Shown here piece by piece: positions 14,775 to 27,745 of a DNA stretch of 64,000 nt; within the stretch, counting starts at the first letter, position 1; every line of letters begins with the position of its first letter. A program made the position numbers and the translations under genes. A model generated the notes under the pieces. The model had not been told where the DNA came from. It saw nothing but the letters and a program-made list of their open reading frames with translations, and did no database searches. The DNA is from Paragordius varius (Eukaryota > Nematomorpha). The stretch lies in NCBI GenBank assembly GCA_964247055.1, contig OZ176055.1, forward strand, positions 7,006,001 to 7,070,000, read 5' to 3'.

Positions 14775-15644
14775 CAAACGAAAAAAAAGGATGATTTTTC
14801 GCTTAGTTTTGCATAATTGTTTGATGACTGAAAATTAAAGTTTTGATAATACAAATTTAGAAAAAAAATATAATAGTTAATTTATTTTAATTTTATACGC
14901 CGATATAAATTTTTAGCCAAGCACAAAAGTTGTAAGTAGTAAGCCTTTTTAATCTCTCCTATTATTTTGCCGACACTTTAGGGCAAATTGAGTTTGACAC
15001 AAACAAATGAAAACAATTAAGCTTTTTTTATATACATCCCCGCCCCCCACAGAATATTACCATCATAAATATGGGTAATGCTTTGAAATAATTGAGTAAT
15101 AATGTTATTTATATTTTTAATGTTGTGCATATTTTTTATTGCGCCGCGCCGTTTGATACCGCTTTTCAAATTCTTTTTACGCAGGCATGTTGTCTAAAAA
15201 AGCCTTATTTACTGAGTCGTAAAATATTTTTACCATAAAAATTTGTAGTTTCATTCATTTTAATGTCATTTCATGTAGCAATGCATATTACGCATATATT
15301 ATCGAATGTATTTGATATTTAAATATTTTTTTATGACCAGCCACATCCAATTATGTATTAATTTGGGAAATATTTTCCGAAATTAGCATTATAAGTGATA
15401 GATTGATCACAAATATCTTTTCTCACAGCAGTGTATTTTCATAATTTATCATTATTGTTTTAATTTGATTTAGATTTAAATCCATGTAGTATGCGTGTCT
15501 TTTTTATATATTAATGATATATTTATATTTCAATTTGTATACTTTTCTATATATTATATATTTCCTACTTAATAAAGCTACTTTTGATTAAAATAATAAA
15601 TAAATATATTACAACCAATTGAGGCTAAGTTATTTAGAATAATA

Positions 15645-15919
15645 TATACCATTTACATTCAAAATCACCCTCGAACAATTCAAATTCACCCTAAATAAAT
15701 TATGCGTTTTTTAGGAGATTAAAAATTACCTTTATTTTTAAAAATGCTTGAAAATTAATAAATTGCTGTAAAATTAATAAATTATGTTGTAAAAATATAT
15801 TTCATGTTTAAGAGAAGTTATTTAGCACGAAAACACAATTTATTTTTAGGGTGAATTTGATTGTTCGAGGGGGAATTCGAATTGGTCGAGGGTAAATTTG
15901 AATGAATTGTACATGGTAT
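15645..15919. mobile_element. foldback MITE, family A copy 2
   Basis: Begins TATACCATTTACATTC and ends GTACATGGTAT. Two 21-bp-period units are recognisable on each side (ATTCAAATTCACCCT and its inverse). The right arm is diverged, so this looks older than the copy at 31352. Confidence 0.75.
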
Positions 15920-16730
15920 CATTTATAACGACTAACTTAATTTAATAAAAATTATTAGACAATGAAAAATATTACCGAAAATTAATAATTAATTTTTATA
16001 AAATAAATACGCATTTAGTCTTTACTATTCATTATTAATATATCAATATTCAGTCAAAAGCCACATTAACCGCAACATTTAGGCAAAAGGCAGCATTTTT
16101 CGTCCGTTTGATTTAAAAAATGTTGCGTTTGCTTGTTGCGTTTAAATGAAAAAATGTTGCTTTTGACTGAAAAATGGTATAATAGTGCATTCATCTCTTA
16201 GTTATATCATTCTAGAAGATTTTTTATATATTAATAATCCAAGCAAAAGTTTGATCTTAATTTTTCACCCCTTAATTTATGGCATCCAGGACATGTATAC
16301 ACGCCTTCCACCCCCTTACTAGGCAGCTAATGGTAGTTGAATTTTTTTCAAAAAAAATTTTTTTCCGTTTAGAAGCTTAACTATATTAATATTTTCAAAA
16401 AACTAAATCGGTCTCGTTTGTTCTTTCGGAAATCTACCATTGTACAAATAATAAAATTATTGAGTTGGTCATCCGATTTCAGTGAGGAGTTATACGGAGT
16501 ATAATATAATTATTTTTAAGCGAAATATGGGGGTTTTTACTTGTAAATTATTGAATAATACTTTAATAAAAAATACTTCTACAATATTAAAACCCTCTAA
16601 TCTAAATGAGATTTATCAAATTTTCCAATAAATTTAATTGATCCTGTTCGAGCTAGAATTAAATGGAGTAATATTACATAAATGTATATCCAAGAATCTT
16701 ATAAGATATTTGAATTGCCATCCTTTAAAG

Positions 16731-17001
16731 CAGAGGAGGCCAACAAGCGGCGCAGCCCGCGAAAATTTTTATATCCATAAATTTCAAAAATATGCTCACA
16801 AAATTAAAATAATTATATCTCAAACAATTTTTTAATTTGTCTATTCAATTGGCAAGAACTAGTAAAAATTGTTATATTGTGTTTGCATTTTACAGTCTTA
16901 TATTTGAAATATAATATATATATATATATGAATGCCCATATATATATATAAATATATATTTCAAATGCGATCCGCGAAGCTTTTTATGTTGAACACCGCT
17001 G
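16731..17001. mobile_element. hAT MITE with perfect 8-bp target duplication
   Basis: Ends CAGAGGAGGCCAACA and (inverted) CAGCGGTGTTCAACA are flanked on both sides by CTTTAAAG (16723-16730 and 17002-17009), a perfect 8-bp duplication typical of hAT elements. The interior includes an AT microsatellite. Confidence 0.88.
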
Positions 17002-17793
17002 CTTTAAAGCCAATATCTAGCTTCAGGAAAAATTATTTGACCGTTTTTCTAAACGTTTAATCAAAGCGTATTAATTCAATAGGTATAATTTCAAATCTTA
17101 TTCAGCACATTAATGCGATATTTGTGTTAGCAGAAAAATAAAAATTACTTTTTTCTTCTATTTTTGCCTAATTTTTATTCTGATATTCCTCCCTCACATT
17201 GTATAATAAAAATAAAAAAATGGCAGATTTCTATATAAACTATGCGTATCTGACCAAAAGAGCTATGGAATTTTAAATATTTGGGTCCAAATGAAACATA
17301 AATCATATCTTGGCAAGATTAGATACACTTAAGTGTTTTAGCCATTATACTTGAGTAATTTTTATATATCCTATTAATCTATAAACACAATTGCTGATAA
17401 TCTCAATACACCACAATGGTCCATTGTTTATTTTCTTTTTGGTTTAAATGACAATTTGATGCCAGACAAACATTTAAAATATTGAATCACAAAAGTCATT
17501 TCCGTCAATTCGTATATTGGTATCAAAAATATATTATTATTTAATATCAAAAACAATCCTTGTATCTAATTTTTGGTTGATTAGTCATTTATGAAAAAGA
17601 AGAAATACTTGGCTATCGTATATATTTTATTATTTATATAACAGTATGTATGGTTTCTAATCTTTGAACAATAGGGGTTGTTGTAGTAAAGCAAAAAAAT
17701 ATAAAAGCCATATTTGATACATAAAGCATACCATTTGCCATAAAATTTTTTTTATAAAACGCATTTTTTGAAATTGGTTCACTATAATAAATT

Positions 17794-20700
17794 ATGGTAT
17801 CACTAAAATTACATTACTTATTCCTAACTCTTGCCGTTTTACCATGTTTGACAAGTTCGAATGTGATTTCAGGTAATTTTTAAGTTATATATTGAAAGAT
17901 ATTCAATTTCTTGTTGAAGAACCCATATTGGATTATGTTGTAAGACACCTCATTAATGATCCTCTTGCATCTAATGGAAAATTCGCTTCAGCTTGCAAAA
18001 CAGAATCTCGTACGATTTTTACCAATTGTTTGAAATGCATTCGACAAAGTTGCAAGTAATTATTTGTTATTTTAAACAAGGCCACACTTACTTTTGATTT
18101 TCTAATTTTTTTTTATATTTTTATTTTACCAAGTGTAAATTACAAATAAATTGGAAAACTACTATATTTTAGCTGTTTTTACTGGTTGCAAACTATCTTA
18201 AAATCGATTAATTTTTATCTTTCCTATTGGTCGTTTCTTTTTATAAAATACGATTACAGGAACGAGAGCTATCATTGGTTAGGTAAGAGAAATCAATTAA
18301 TATATCTGCCATGTGTGAGATTTTTCGTTTTAATACTTACATTTTTATGGAAAAATACAGTAACTAATAAAATGGAAAATAACATACATGACAAGAATTA
18401 AATTCCCTTACAATAAATAACGAAATGGCCAATAACTATGGTTACTGTATCATTCCGACTTTGGTAAACCTAGTTATTTTAATTCTGTTCTTTATTTTCC
18501 CTTTTTCACGCACCCTTGGTCTGATTAGAAAAACAGTTTGCAATCCTATTGGTCAAAAATCCGGAGGATTTGACAAAGGATCTCAATCCGCTAACGGTCA
18601 AAAATATTTAAGAGGGCAGTTTCGAAAAAAGAGGGACACTATTAAAAGTATTATTTAATAAAACTTTCTCGCCTATTGTAAATTTGATGATCACTAATAG
18701 TATTTTTGCACCGTTATTTTAACTTTTGTTCTTATATATTGATTACTAATGAAAGGTGTTAAGGAAAAGACTCAAAAATTTTACGACATGATTACAAATC
18801 ATATTACCGAGAATATTACCTTGCCCTTTTCACATCACCTCGTTTTAAATTGCCCAAGTGCCGAAGTAAACTTTATTCCTTAGCTTATTGTGCGTTGAAT
18901 TAATTTATTTTCGTATACATATATTAAAATTATTAAAATATATATTTTGTAAATTTGTTGTAGGACCCAAAATGTTTAAAATCTTTGAAAGAAAGTTTTA
19001 AAGATTTGAAGCAGAGACTCGAAACTTATTCACCTGTATATAAAAACGGGAGACGAATTGGGGAATTGTCCGTTTCAGCTATAACGCAAGGCATATATAC
19101 TTTAACTCGAGTCATTGATACAATCGCTACGTGTAAGGATTTGGAAGAGTGCAAAAAGGAACTTCTTGAAACATTATCTGTCGGACGGGAAAATGAAAGT
19201 TTGTAAAATATTTAATTATACTGATTAAGGCTCCATTTAAAACATTCAAAGTTATATTTACATTTTTCATTGAGCGAAATAAAAAATCGTAAATTTTGCG
19301 CAAATTGGGCTATTGCCAATTATTTATTATTCATACATATTGGAAAATGACTCTTAAAACTTAAATGACAAAGCAGTGATCGGGCAAAAATGTTTGTGTG
19401 CGAAATCCTAAGTCAATTAAAAAGTTTAATTACATCATAATATTTTTGCTGAAACTCTTAGGTTTAAAAATATTTTTAGCAAAACGCGTAAAAATAAAAT
19501 ATAATAAATTATTATTTTTTCCGTATCTAACGCGTTTGACCAAATAAATTATCTTTAAAATTCTTAAATGCTTACTACAAGCTCTTTGAACATCCTAGCG
19601 TTTTTTTATCGGAAATGGGGTACAACAATTTTATAATTATTATAAATATTTCTTTGCAAATTCGCAGGCCACAATAAAGACATCACTATTTTGGAGTTAA
19701 ACCCTTTATCAATATATTCGTCTTAACTTTGGTTATATGAAAATTGATAAAAAAAATTGTTCATAAGTTTTTTTTGAATGTACATAGTATTAGATATTAA
19801 AATTTATTATATACTTTCTCTACTAAGAGTTTTTGATTTAACATTTTTGGATTACATTAGTATATTTTCTAAACTTTATTTTTTATCATATTTTTAGTGT
19901 TATAATATATTTTTTTAATGCCGAATTTATCATTAAAATCATACCCATTTTAGAGGGAATTTTCGCAGAAATTAAAGAATCCATTGTAGATCTGTTTGCC
20001 GCAATCTTACAAAGCGATGCAATGAAGTCAATTCGAAAAACTCTTCATAACTGGTATAACAAAGCGCGACAATCTATCCGTAATATATTTCATAGTATAA
20101 AAAGTATTCTTTTGCATGACATATATTTTTAACCAAAATTCTTCTCTTAATCCATATTTGCACGTTTTGTACTAACATTAAGTGTCAAAAAAAGTTTTGT
20201 CTAAATTACTTTTTAACATGCATGTTGTATAAATGTTGATTTTTATATTTCATTTGTATTATATATTTAGTCAACATTCAAAACATCTTCCAATCATCAG
20301 AAACACTTTCGCACAATGCAGAAATAGTCGAGACAGTACATTATACGTTGGCATCTGCCATTTATCCTGCCTCAAATCCTAGAACTACCAAAGATTATCC
20401 CCTAAACTCTGTAAAACCAAACAGGAATTTTAAACCTTCCGTAGATTATGAATTCGTGGACCCAGGCGAGACTTATTACAATAGCATCGATCAAAACTCG
20501 ATAATTCCTAATAGGATAAAAAGATTTGCCAGTAATTTCATTTCAATATTAAATTTATTATCTATCTCTGTATATACTGGAAAATACGGATATTTTTTTT
20601 ATATTTTAGAAGATGATCTAACTATTGGACAGAACTTACTGTGTTTACAGTCACACAATAATACCACTTGTATATATCCAGAATATAGTTGCAAAACTTT

Positions 20701-21113
20701 GTGCATTATTTCTGAGATTTGTGGAAAAAAATTGAAATCTGCTGTGGCCATAGATAAAAAACTTTTGGAAAAAAATCTGCAATGGCCAATTTTTAGAATT
20801 TTACAGGTTGATTTCCGTTGAATGAGTTCCTATTTTCAATAATGTTTGTCACCATAAAAATTATGATCTAATTTATTTATATCTAATTTTCCCTTAGCTA
20901 AAAATGGAAAATGTCAGCAAAATATCAGATTTTTTGGGAAAGAAACGAATAAAACTTGACCCAACGGAAGGAACACCAATATTTTTTGAATATATTTTAT
21001 TTGGGCAAAAATATTCATCGGAGCATGTTTTGCCTTCCCAAAACTCTAGCATTCGAGACTTGGAAAGTGTTTTAGGCCATATCGTTATTGAACGATTAGT
21101 TAAATTGTTTTAA
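17794..21113 (+). CDS. unrecognised secretory/membrane protein, 9 exons, about 585 aa
   Basis: Not recognised. Exons are inferred at 17794-17872, 17899-18055, 18260-18282, 18396-18647, 18756-18865, 18964-19198, 19954-20103, 20271-20806 and 20898-21113, and all join in frame. The first intron is only 26 nt. The N-terminus reads as a signal peptide (hydrophobic residues 4-20, then LTSSNVIS). A Cys-rich stretch follows (NCLKCIRQSC), then one strong membrane helix in exon 4 (LVNLVILILFFIFPF) with basic residues after it. The remainder is mostly amphipathic helix with N-glycosylation sites (NIT, NNT) and further Cys pairs in exon 8. The exon 19198/19954 junction and the first acceptor (a 46-nt alternative exists) are the weakest points. 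The Cys spacing vaguely recalls clusterin, but that is not enough to name it. Confidence 0.65.
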
Positions 21114-21799
21114 ATATATATTACTTTTAATAGTAATTTTGCTTTATGAGCTATTTCAAAAATAATCAAAATTAATAAATCTATATTGTTTTTCGATATT
21201 GTTGCTAAAAAATGACGTTTGTGGATTTTGAAATAAAACGTTTTTATAAAAATAGGTGCTATAATAAAATACGCCAAAATTCGAAAGAAAACAATAAAAT
21301 TGTTAATAAATATGAGACATCTGGTTTAAATATGACTTACTGAAGTAAAAAATAATTCGTTAAAAAACTTTTAGTCTTTCTATGTCAGTTATTTTACATA
21401 ATGCCTAATTTTATTAACCTTAGAATAAAAATAACCAACCGTTTGTGTCACTAATAAAACTTTCGTCTCGCAGTAGGCGGAATACAAAAGGGTTCTTTCG
21501 CATTAAGTATATATTTATAAAGTGAGAAAATTTGGAAAAAATATTTAATATCAACAGTTGCATTATATTAATCCCCTAGTCTTAGAATATTTATCAAAAA
21601 AAAAATTTTTTAGGTTGAGAAGATATTGAAAAAATTAAGGGAATTAAAAGATAAAAAAATATCGAAATACATTAAAGATTAAAAGTGTATATGGTAAAAA
21701 TGATTAAAAAAAATTAGTATCCGATTATTATTTAAGTAAAATTATTTTTTCGGTTAAAATATTTATCTAATCTCTGATAGAAAAAAATTGCTAAAAAAT
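21114..21799. other. intergenic, no feature seen
   Basis: AT-rich spacer between the unknown secretory gene and the tRNA. Runs of T downstream of the tRNA on the minus strand (AATTTTTTAG) fit an RNA polymerase III terminator. Confidence 0.5.
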
Positions 21800-21872
21800 T
21801 GGAGGATAGGGGCATCGATCCCCTTACCTCTCGCATGCTAAGCGAGCGCTCTACCATATGAGCTAATCCCCC
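21800..21872 (-). tRNA. trnA-AGC: tRNA-Ala (AGC anticodon)
   Basis: A 73-nt intronless tRNA gene. The acceptor stem GGGGGAT pairs with ATCCTCC, giving the G3:U70 wobble that identifies alanine tRNAs. The anticodon stem CTCGC/GCGAG closes loop TTAGCAT (anticodon AGC). The B box GGATCGATGCC is intact and the discriminator is A. A T-run just downstream on the minus strand is a plausible Pol III terminator. Confidence 0.97.
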
Positions 21873-22057
21873 GATGAACCTATTCAGCTATATGTACACT
21901 TATAAATTTTATTATAAAAGATCGGAAAAAAATTATCTTTAGGCTTTGTTAACTTTTAAAGATTAACAGTTTGATGATATATTAAAGCATTTATGAACTC
22001 AATACTAACAAAAAATTAATTTATCATTTATTATATTTAATAATAATTTTTGTCAAT

Positions 22058-22513
22058 TTATCTATCACCACCAAGAAATCCCTATAATTAAAAGCATTAA
22101 AACTTTAGCTCTTTTAAGTATAGAATCTTTATTTGGATCGTATGGCATGTCTTTTGAGGGAATTTCCAAAACAACTGGTAAAATTTTATTGTAAGAATCA
22201 ATTAAATGTCTGATCATTTCTGCAATCTGCAAAATATAAGTAGTTTACACATTTTGGCTGATCAAAATTATGGCAATATCATCTCTTGACGTAAAGGTTT
22301 TAAAAGTTTCTTCTAATTCAGGAATTGATGTGTCTAAAATAATATAAACACATACTTTTATTAACGACAAAAAAATTCGATTGATGATTTTTATTTAATT
22401 CTCCAATTCCACCTAATAAAAAACCAACGCATGTATCCTACAATATTATATGAACTTACTTCATCACCTATAATTGAAATCAACTTGGATTTAGCTGCTG
22501 TTATGTTTGTCAT
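22058..22513 (-). CDS. ATP6V1F: V-type proton ATPase subunit F, 5 exons with 22-24 nt introns
   Basis: Subunit F belongs to the central stalk of the cytosolic V1 sector and couples ATP hydrolysis to rotor movement. Exons are 22460-22513, 22356-22437, 22251-22333, 22104-22226 and 22058-22081, joining to 121 aa (human 119). Family motifs are clear: [59 protein letters not shown] and [10 protein letters not shown]. The four introns measure 22, 22, 24 and 22 nt, all GT-AG. Without removing the last intron the tail loses its match to the family. The start ATG gives an N-terminus of the usual length. Confidence 0.97.
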
Positions 22514-22921
22514 TTTCGGGGGCGTAGTACGCTTTAGGCAAACATGTCTTTACGATATGATTAAAATCATTCCATATTTTGTTTTAAAGTATATTTTCTG
22601 GAAAAATATAATTTATAACAATCAATCAAAAAAATTATGTAAAGTAATGCTGTATAATAACAGCAACCCACTTGCCTTGTTTTCTTTAAAAATATTAATT
22701 GATGATGATATTCCAACTAAAATCCTGTGGAAACCTTAATAACTATATTCTGCAAGGTGTATCGGCCTTATTTCACATTTCTTTCATCCCATATATTATT
22801 AAGAATAGAAAACTTAATGTAGAGCTATGCCAAAAATTTTTGAAATCGATCTTGCCCAAATAATAAATTCGTTTTCCTATGCGCCGGTTCATAAATCTCT
22901 TCCCTTTTCAACGAAGTAAGC

Positions 22922-25328
22922 CAGTGATACTCAAACCGCTGGCCGCATGCGGCTATAAGAGTGCTATAAAATTGCCCTATGGCCATATTGATACCCAATT
23001 TTTTTTATTGATGAATTTCTAAAATACACATAAGCGAATTTTCGCTTATTTTAATATTAATTTATTTTATTTAGATTCATAATTGGTAATTTATATTTTT
23101 ACCGAATATGAAATGTAGAAATATTTCTACGGATTTCAAAGTTTTGGCACACTTGTTTTTGTTTCTGTATTCTATTTTCTTTTCTATTTTCAAATTTTTT
23201 TCTCCCAAACTTGCGTATACATATTCTTTTTATTGCTATCCTGCATCATTTTTTATAACTCATTCCCATAAAATATTTAAATCAACATTATTCAATTTCG
23301 ACCTGTCTTTTATAGCATAATGTAAATTATATTCCCATTTTTTAAAAAATTTACGTAATATTCAAAGGATGACATCTAATGCTAAAAACGTAAATCATCC
23401 GATGATAATCACTCCTTTATAAAAGAATGAAAAAATTCTTTGTAAATTAAATAAAAATGTTGTTACCTGCCTTATATGTAGGTACAACATAATTATAAAA
23501 AAATACAATATTGAAAGACATACAGTCCATCATTCTCATAAACCAAAAAATTATGAAGAAAGAAACGAAAATTATAAATTAAGGAATTATAAAAATCTAT
23601 TATGTCCATAGCTTTCGCCCATGAAAAAGCTGTTTCATTATCCACGTATGAACTTTGTTATATTTTAGAAAAATATATGAAACCGTTTACTGATTCCCAA
23701 CTATTTGAATGTCGAATAAATGGTGGCACTTTTTGATTTGATAAATTCCATAATAAAGATCAAATCATGAGACGATTACAAAACTTCAACTTTCTGATTC
23801 AACATGTGCTAGATGCATTGAAAATATGTCTAAATATATTTTTAACAATACATCATTGGATCTGAAAAACTACTTTAGTATTGCTTTATTCTAGCACTGA
23901 TATTAGTACAAAACCTCAAAGTGCGCTCTTCGTGAGATTTTGCAACGACAATATAATCGACGAGGAATATTTAAAATATTTACCAATGAATAATACCACG
24001 AAAGGAAGTGGTTTTTTCGAAATAATTAGCACTTTTTTCGATATAATGGAATAGCTATGAAAAAAATAGTTTCGATCTGCACAGATGGCTGTGCCTCTAT
24101 GATTGGAATAGACAAAGGATTTATTCCTGAAAAACAAATATAATTTGCAAAATATATTATCCTTTTACTGCTTTATTCATCAGCAAAACTTGATTTCGCG
24201 TGTAAAAAAGGAATCACTTAATTTGGTAATTAAAACGGTTTTGGATATGGTTAACCACATTCGTGGCAAATAATTCAACCGCCGTAAATTCAAAAACCTT
24301 TTAAAAAATATCCGCAGTGTGTTTGACAATATTCGTTTGTACACCGCTGTAAGATGGCTAAGCCTTAGCAAAGTATAAAATTATGTTTTAGGACATGAAA
24401 TTCTATTATTTTAAAAGATAACAGGAAATTGACGAAGAAAATAGTGCCAAATGGTGTGTTTTATTAGCCCACCTTTCCGACATTAATTATAAACTTAGTT
24501 TTTTTACGATTCTTCAAGGGAGAAAAATAATAACCAAATACCTAATCAAATATTTGCTTTTGAAGAAAACAAGATTTCATAAATAAAACACACCTATATT
24601 TTCCAACACTTAAAACGATTCATGAAGGAAATATGGAATTTACCGCGGATATTATTTAATAATAGATAATCATTTAGCAATTTTATCTAATAAGATGAAA
24701 CTCATATTTTAAGAATTAGAAATATTAAAAATTGCTTAAAACTTGTTGAAAATCCATGGCATATGGATATATCCAATATTAAGCAAATTGAGAATTTTGG
24801 TTATGATTGGCGCATATCATTGAAGGATTCGTAGATTTTAAAAATGATTCCAATTTGGAGGCTATATTCAAGGAGAATCGTAGAGAAGAAAGATATGTAG
24901 GGTTTCGGCAAGATGTGCCAAATGAATAAGAAAATATAAAAAAATGTGCTCAAGTTATCCTAACTGTTTTTCTCTCAACTTACACGCGTACGGCATATTC
25001 AAAAATAAAGTGTGCCAAATCATACGGAAATCGATTAACCGATGATCATATGGACGACGTATTAAGATTGGGCTGTCATAATGCGAAACCAAATTTGTCA
25101 AAAATGATTGGTTAAATAAATGTTGATATCAATACTTTAATTTTTTGAACTAAATGGTGCGAAACGAGTTATTAGCTAAATTTACATGCGATCCGCAAAA
25201 AATTCATTTTAGTGTAGAGTATAAATATGTGAATATGTGTCTAATAGCTATGGAATTGCCTTTATAAGGTTCATGGCCCTCGAAAAAAAATTATTTGGCC
25301 CGTCAAATTTTTTTGGTGAGTACTACTG
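22922..25328 (+). mobile_element. hAT DNA transposon, 2.4 kb, transposase dead
   Basis: Left end CAGTGATACTCAAACC and inverted right end CAGTAGTACTCACC are terminal inverted repeats. Flanking 8-mers AAGTAAGC (22914-22921) and ACGTAAGC (25329-25336) differ at one base and are taken as the target-site duplication. The interior carries a decayed hAT transposase in the same orientation. Confidence 0.82.
23600..25130 (+). pseudogene. decayed hAT transposase (ZBED/GTF2IRD2-like group)
   Basis: Fragments of a hAT transposase are readable in shifting frames with many stops. They are the N-terminal FAHEKAVSLSTYEL region, the catalytic-core block VSICTDGCASMIGIDKGFI, LVIKTVLDMVNHIRGK, AVRWLSLSKV, and the C-terminal dimerisation block YSKIKCAKSYGNRLTDDHMD followed by MDDVLRLGCHNAKPNL. 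The order matches ZBED5/GTF2IRD2-type hAT proteins. It lies between matching terminal repeats, so it is the element's own gene and is no longer functional. Confidence 0.85.
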
Positions 25329-25422
25329 ACGTAAGCTCTACCAATATATGCGCGTGCAACAATATCGTAAACTCTTCCTTTTCACTTCAACGAAAATCGC
25401 TTCCATTTTATTAATCCTTTGA

Positions 25423-25706
25423 CCTCAATACACTACCGTTGCTGGCTCATGTTTAGCAAAGTCTGCATTCGCTTTCAAAGATTGGAAACTTGGAATACAC
25501 TAATTTGTGTCTAATATTATTCATACTATTGGGATTTTCATCGATTGCCACTTTCCTCTATTTATTGGTTTGTAAATTATAACCTTAAGATAACCTGTGA
25601 TATTTTATTCGTTAAACCTTAGCCGAGCGAATACTCTTAGGTCATGTGTTCATTACATTTGTGGCCTACATATGGAGTTTCAGTCCCTTTCTATTATCCG
25701 TCCTTG
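25423..25706 (+). pseudogene. fragment resembling TM2-TM4 of a class A GPCR (opsin-like)
   Basis: Two pieces read as GPCR sequence. The first, from 25423, gives TTVAGSCLAKSAFAFKDWKL and, after a change of frame, LFILLGFSSIATFLYLLV. The second (25623-25706, between a good acceptor and donor) gives ERILLGHVFITFVAYIWSFS and PFLLSVLG. The W-x-L-G loop, the GFSSIAT helix, an ER pair at the helix 3 end and W....P in helix 4 fit rhodopsin-like receptors. No TM5-7 was found downstream, and a hAT element sits directly upstream. Probably a relic; an exon set split by the insertion is possible. Confidence 0.4.
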
Positions 25707-26554
25707 GTAATTTTAAATGCTATATATAACCACATAAATTTCGTTCATACTTACCCATAGTGCATTTAAAAATATGTCGAAAAACTCTTATTTTTTTAAT
25801 TTATCATATGGAAGTATCTGTCACCATAATTATTATTTGAAACCATCATTTTGGTGTGTAGTAAAAAACAGTGGGAGCCTAGAATAATACAAGGCTACCT
25901 TAAAAGATTTGATTCTGTTCTTTTTGCATATAAAAGTCATTAGCTTTTAAAATCTTAAATTTTGTGGTCACATTGGATAGGAAAATAAACCCAAAACATT
26001 GATTATCGCATTATTCATAAATTAGTAATATAATCTAACATAGATATTTATATTCCTGAAAAAAGAATGTGGAATTAAAAAGACATAAAATATTGTATTT
26101 TGGATTTATAATACCTTGTTGTTTTATGCCGGCCCCCGTTTTTTCAAAAAAAACATATGAATAATTTCGATCGCCAAAATAGAAAAAATATTTTTGAGTA
26201 AAATTATCTGGATATTTTATGCATACGGATAAAAATACCAAATATAATTATTTCATTATTTATTATTATATTGTGCGTTAACATTCAACATAATTAGAGT
26301 CGGATATATAATGTTATCATACATAAAAATAACCAACAAATAAAGATCACAAAAATAATTAAATTTTTATCAGAATTTAAATTAGGAAAAAAAGTCAATC
26401 ATTTATTGGAAAATTTTTGCCAACTGATGGTTTCATATTTCAAAATATACAGGAATTGGGAAAAGTATTTTTAATATTATCATGATAAACCTCTCATTAT
26501 AAAAATATAATTATTTCCATAACAGAAGATCCCAAGGAAATATATGTGACTTTT
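25707..26554. other. no gene recognised
   Basis: AT-rich spacer between the GPCR-like fragment and the 3' end of CIAPIN1. No tRNA, repeat pair or convincing exon seen. Confidence 0.4.
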
Positions 26555-27745
26555 TCAGGCATCGGAATTCAAAAAAGCTGGTGGAAGACTAATTTGTTCA
26601 CCAGGTTTAAAGGGCGGAAATCCTGAATAAGGGCATGATGAACATCTAAAAGCATCTCCCAAATAGCACTATAATGTATATGGAAAAATCTATTAAATTT
26701 ATTTATATATTTTATGATATATATAACTATATTTAAGCAGACACAGATAAGAGAATTTTTATAAGACAAACAAAGCTAAAATTTATGTTTAAAATAAATT
26801 ATCTTAATCAAAAAATAATCCAAGATATCATAAATTCTTGGATTTAAAAAGTTATAAAATAATGCTTATATTACAGAAAATATTGTTTTAAGAGGTAATA
26901 TATCATATATAACAATATAAATTCTCTGTAACCTTATAAAAATTTTAAAAATGACAAATAAAGATTAACTAACACTATTTTAAAATCTTATTTATGTAAT
27001 AATATATCGATTATTTAAATAAACATTAGCAACTTTTGTAAAAAAAAATAATTAAATTTAATTCCGCGAAAATTTAAGTTATATCACAATTTGGTTATCA
27101 CAAATATTAAGAAAAATTATTTAAAACAATTTTAAATTTATTATTTATTAAATCATAAGATATTTTAAAAAAATATACATTTCCGCAACTACTTTCAGGT
27201 CCATCAACACCAGAAATTGCTTTATTTTTAGATATTTCGTTTTCTATAACTTCTTCAGCTAATCCACAAGTACAATTTTTGCAGGGGCGTTTTTTGGGTT
27301 TTGTAGTTAAAATTGGTTTATCATCTATATTTCATAAAGAAAAAATATGTAATTATAATTATTTGGGCTAGAGATAATTCGAATAAATTTCCAATTAAAA
27401 ATTTTATATTTTATCTCATAATTTAATTGTATGTCACGTATATATATATATGGATAATTATCAGTTCGCCAAATCAAATGTTCTAGTTAAATATAATTAA
27501 AAAATGATAAAAAACTAAAATCGCCTTAATTGTTAAAACAAATTAATTATGAGTATAAAATCTAAGTAAAATAAAATAACCAAATAATTACCTATATTTA
27601 AGGATTCGCCATTTTGTGCTTTCGAATAATAAGTAGGTTTAATATCGTCTGCAGGTGTAATTAAATCGTCAGCGTCAATTAAATCATCATCTACATCTAA
27701 AGCATTTTCCAGGTCGGAACTTTCGATTTTCCAAATTTTACTCAT
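26555..27745 (-). CDS. CIAPIN1: CIAPIN1/anamorsin (Dre2), short form lacking the methyltransferase-like domain
   Basis: CIAPIN1 is an electron-transfer Fe-S protein of the cytosolic iron-sulfur assembly machinery, working with the diflavin reductase NDOR1. Exons are 27592-27745, 27179-27324 and 26555-26668, joining in frame to 137 aa; human CIAPIN1 has 312. The acidic linker ([19 protein letters not shown]), the first cluster block [13 protein letters not shown], and the second motif [15 protein letters not shown] (CX2CX7CX2C) match the family, ending in [11 protein letters not shown]. The N-terminal SAM-methyltransferase-like domain is absent. There is almost no room for it, because the next gene starts 112 bp away. 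The first Cys of the expected CX8CX2CXC motif is also missing, with Leu near that position. Introns are 510 and 267 nt. Confidence 0.93.

Larger units (their letters stand above)
14775..17793. other. intergenic region with MITEs
   Basis: No coding sequence recognised. It holds the CLASP 3' flank (an AATAAA lies near 15572), a family A foldback (15645-15919), a short palindromic repeat near 16050-16185 (TCAGTCAAAAGC paired with GCTTTTGACTGA, ending ATGGTATA like the foldbacks), and a hAT MITE (16731-17001). The rest is AT-rich without visible structure. Confidence 0.6.

Noticed and set aside
22431-22739. 102-aa plus-strand open frame
   Set aside because: It overlaps the minus-strand exons of ATP6V1F and has no family resemblance.
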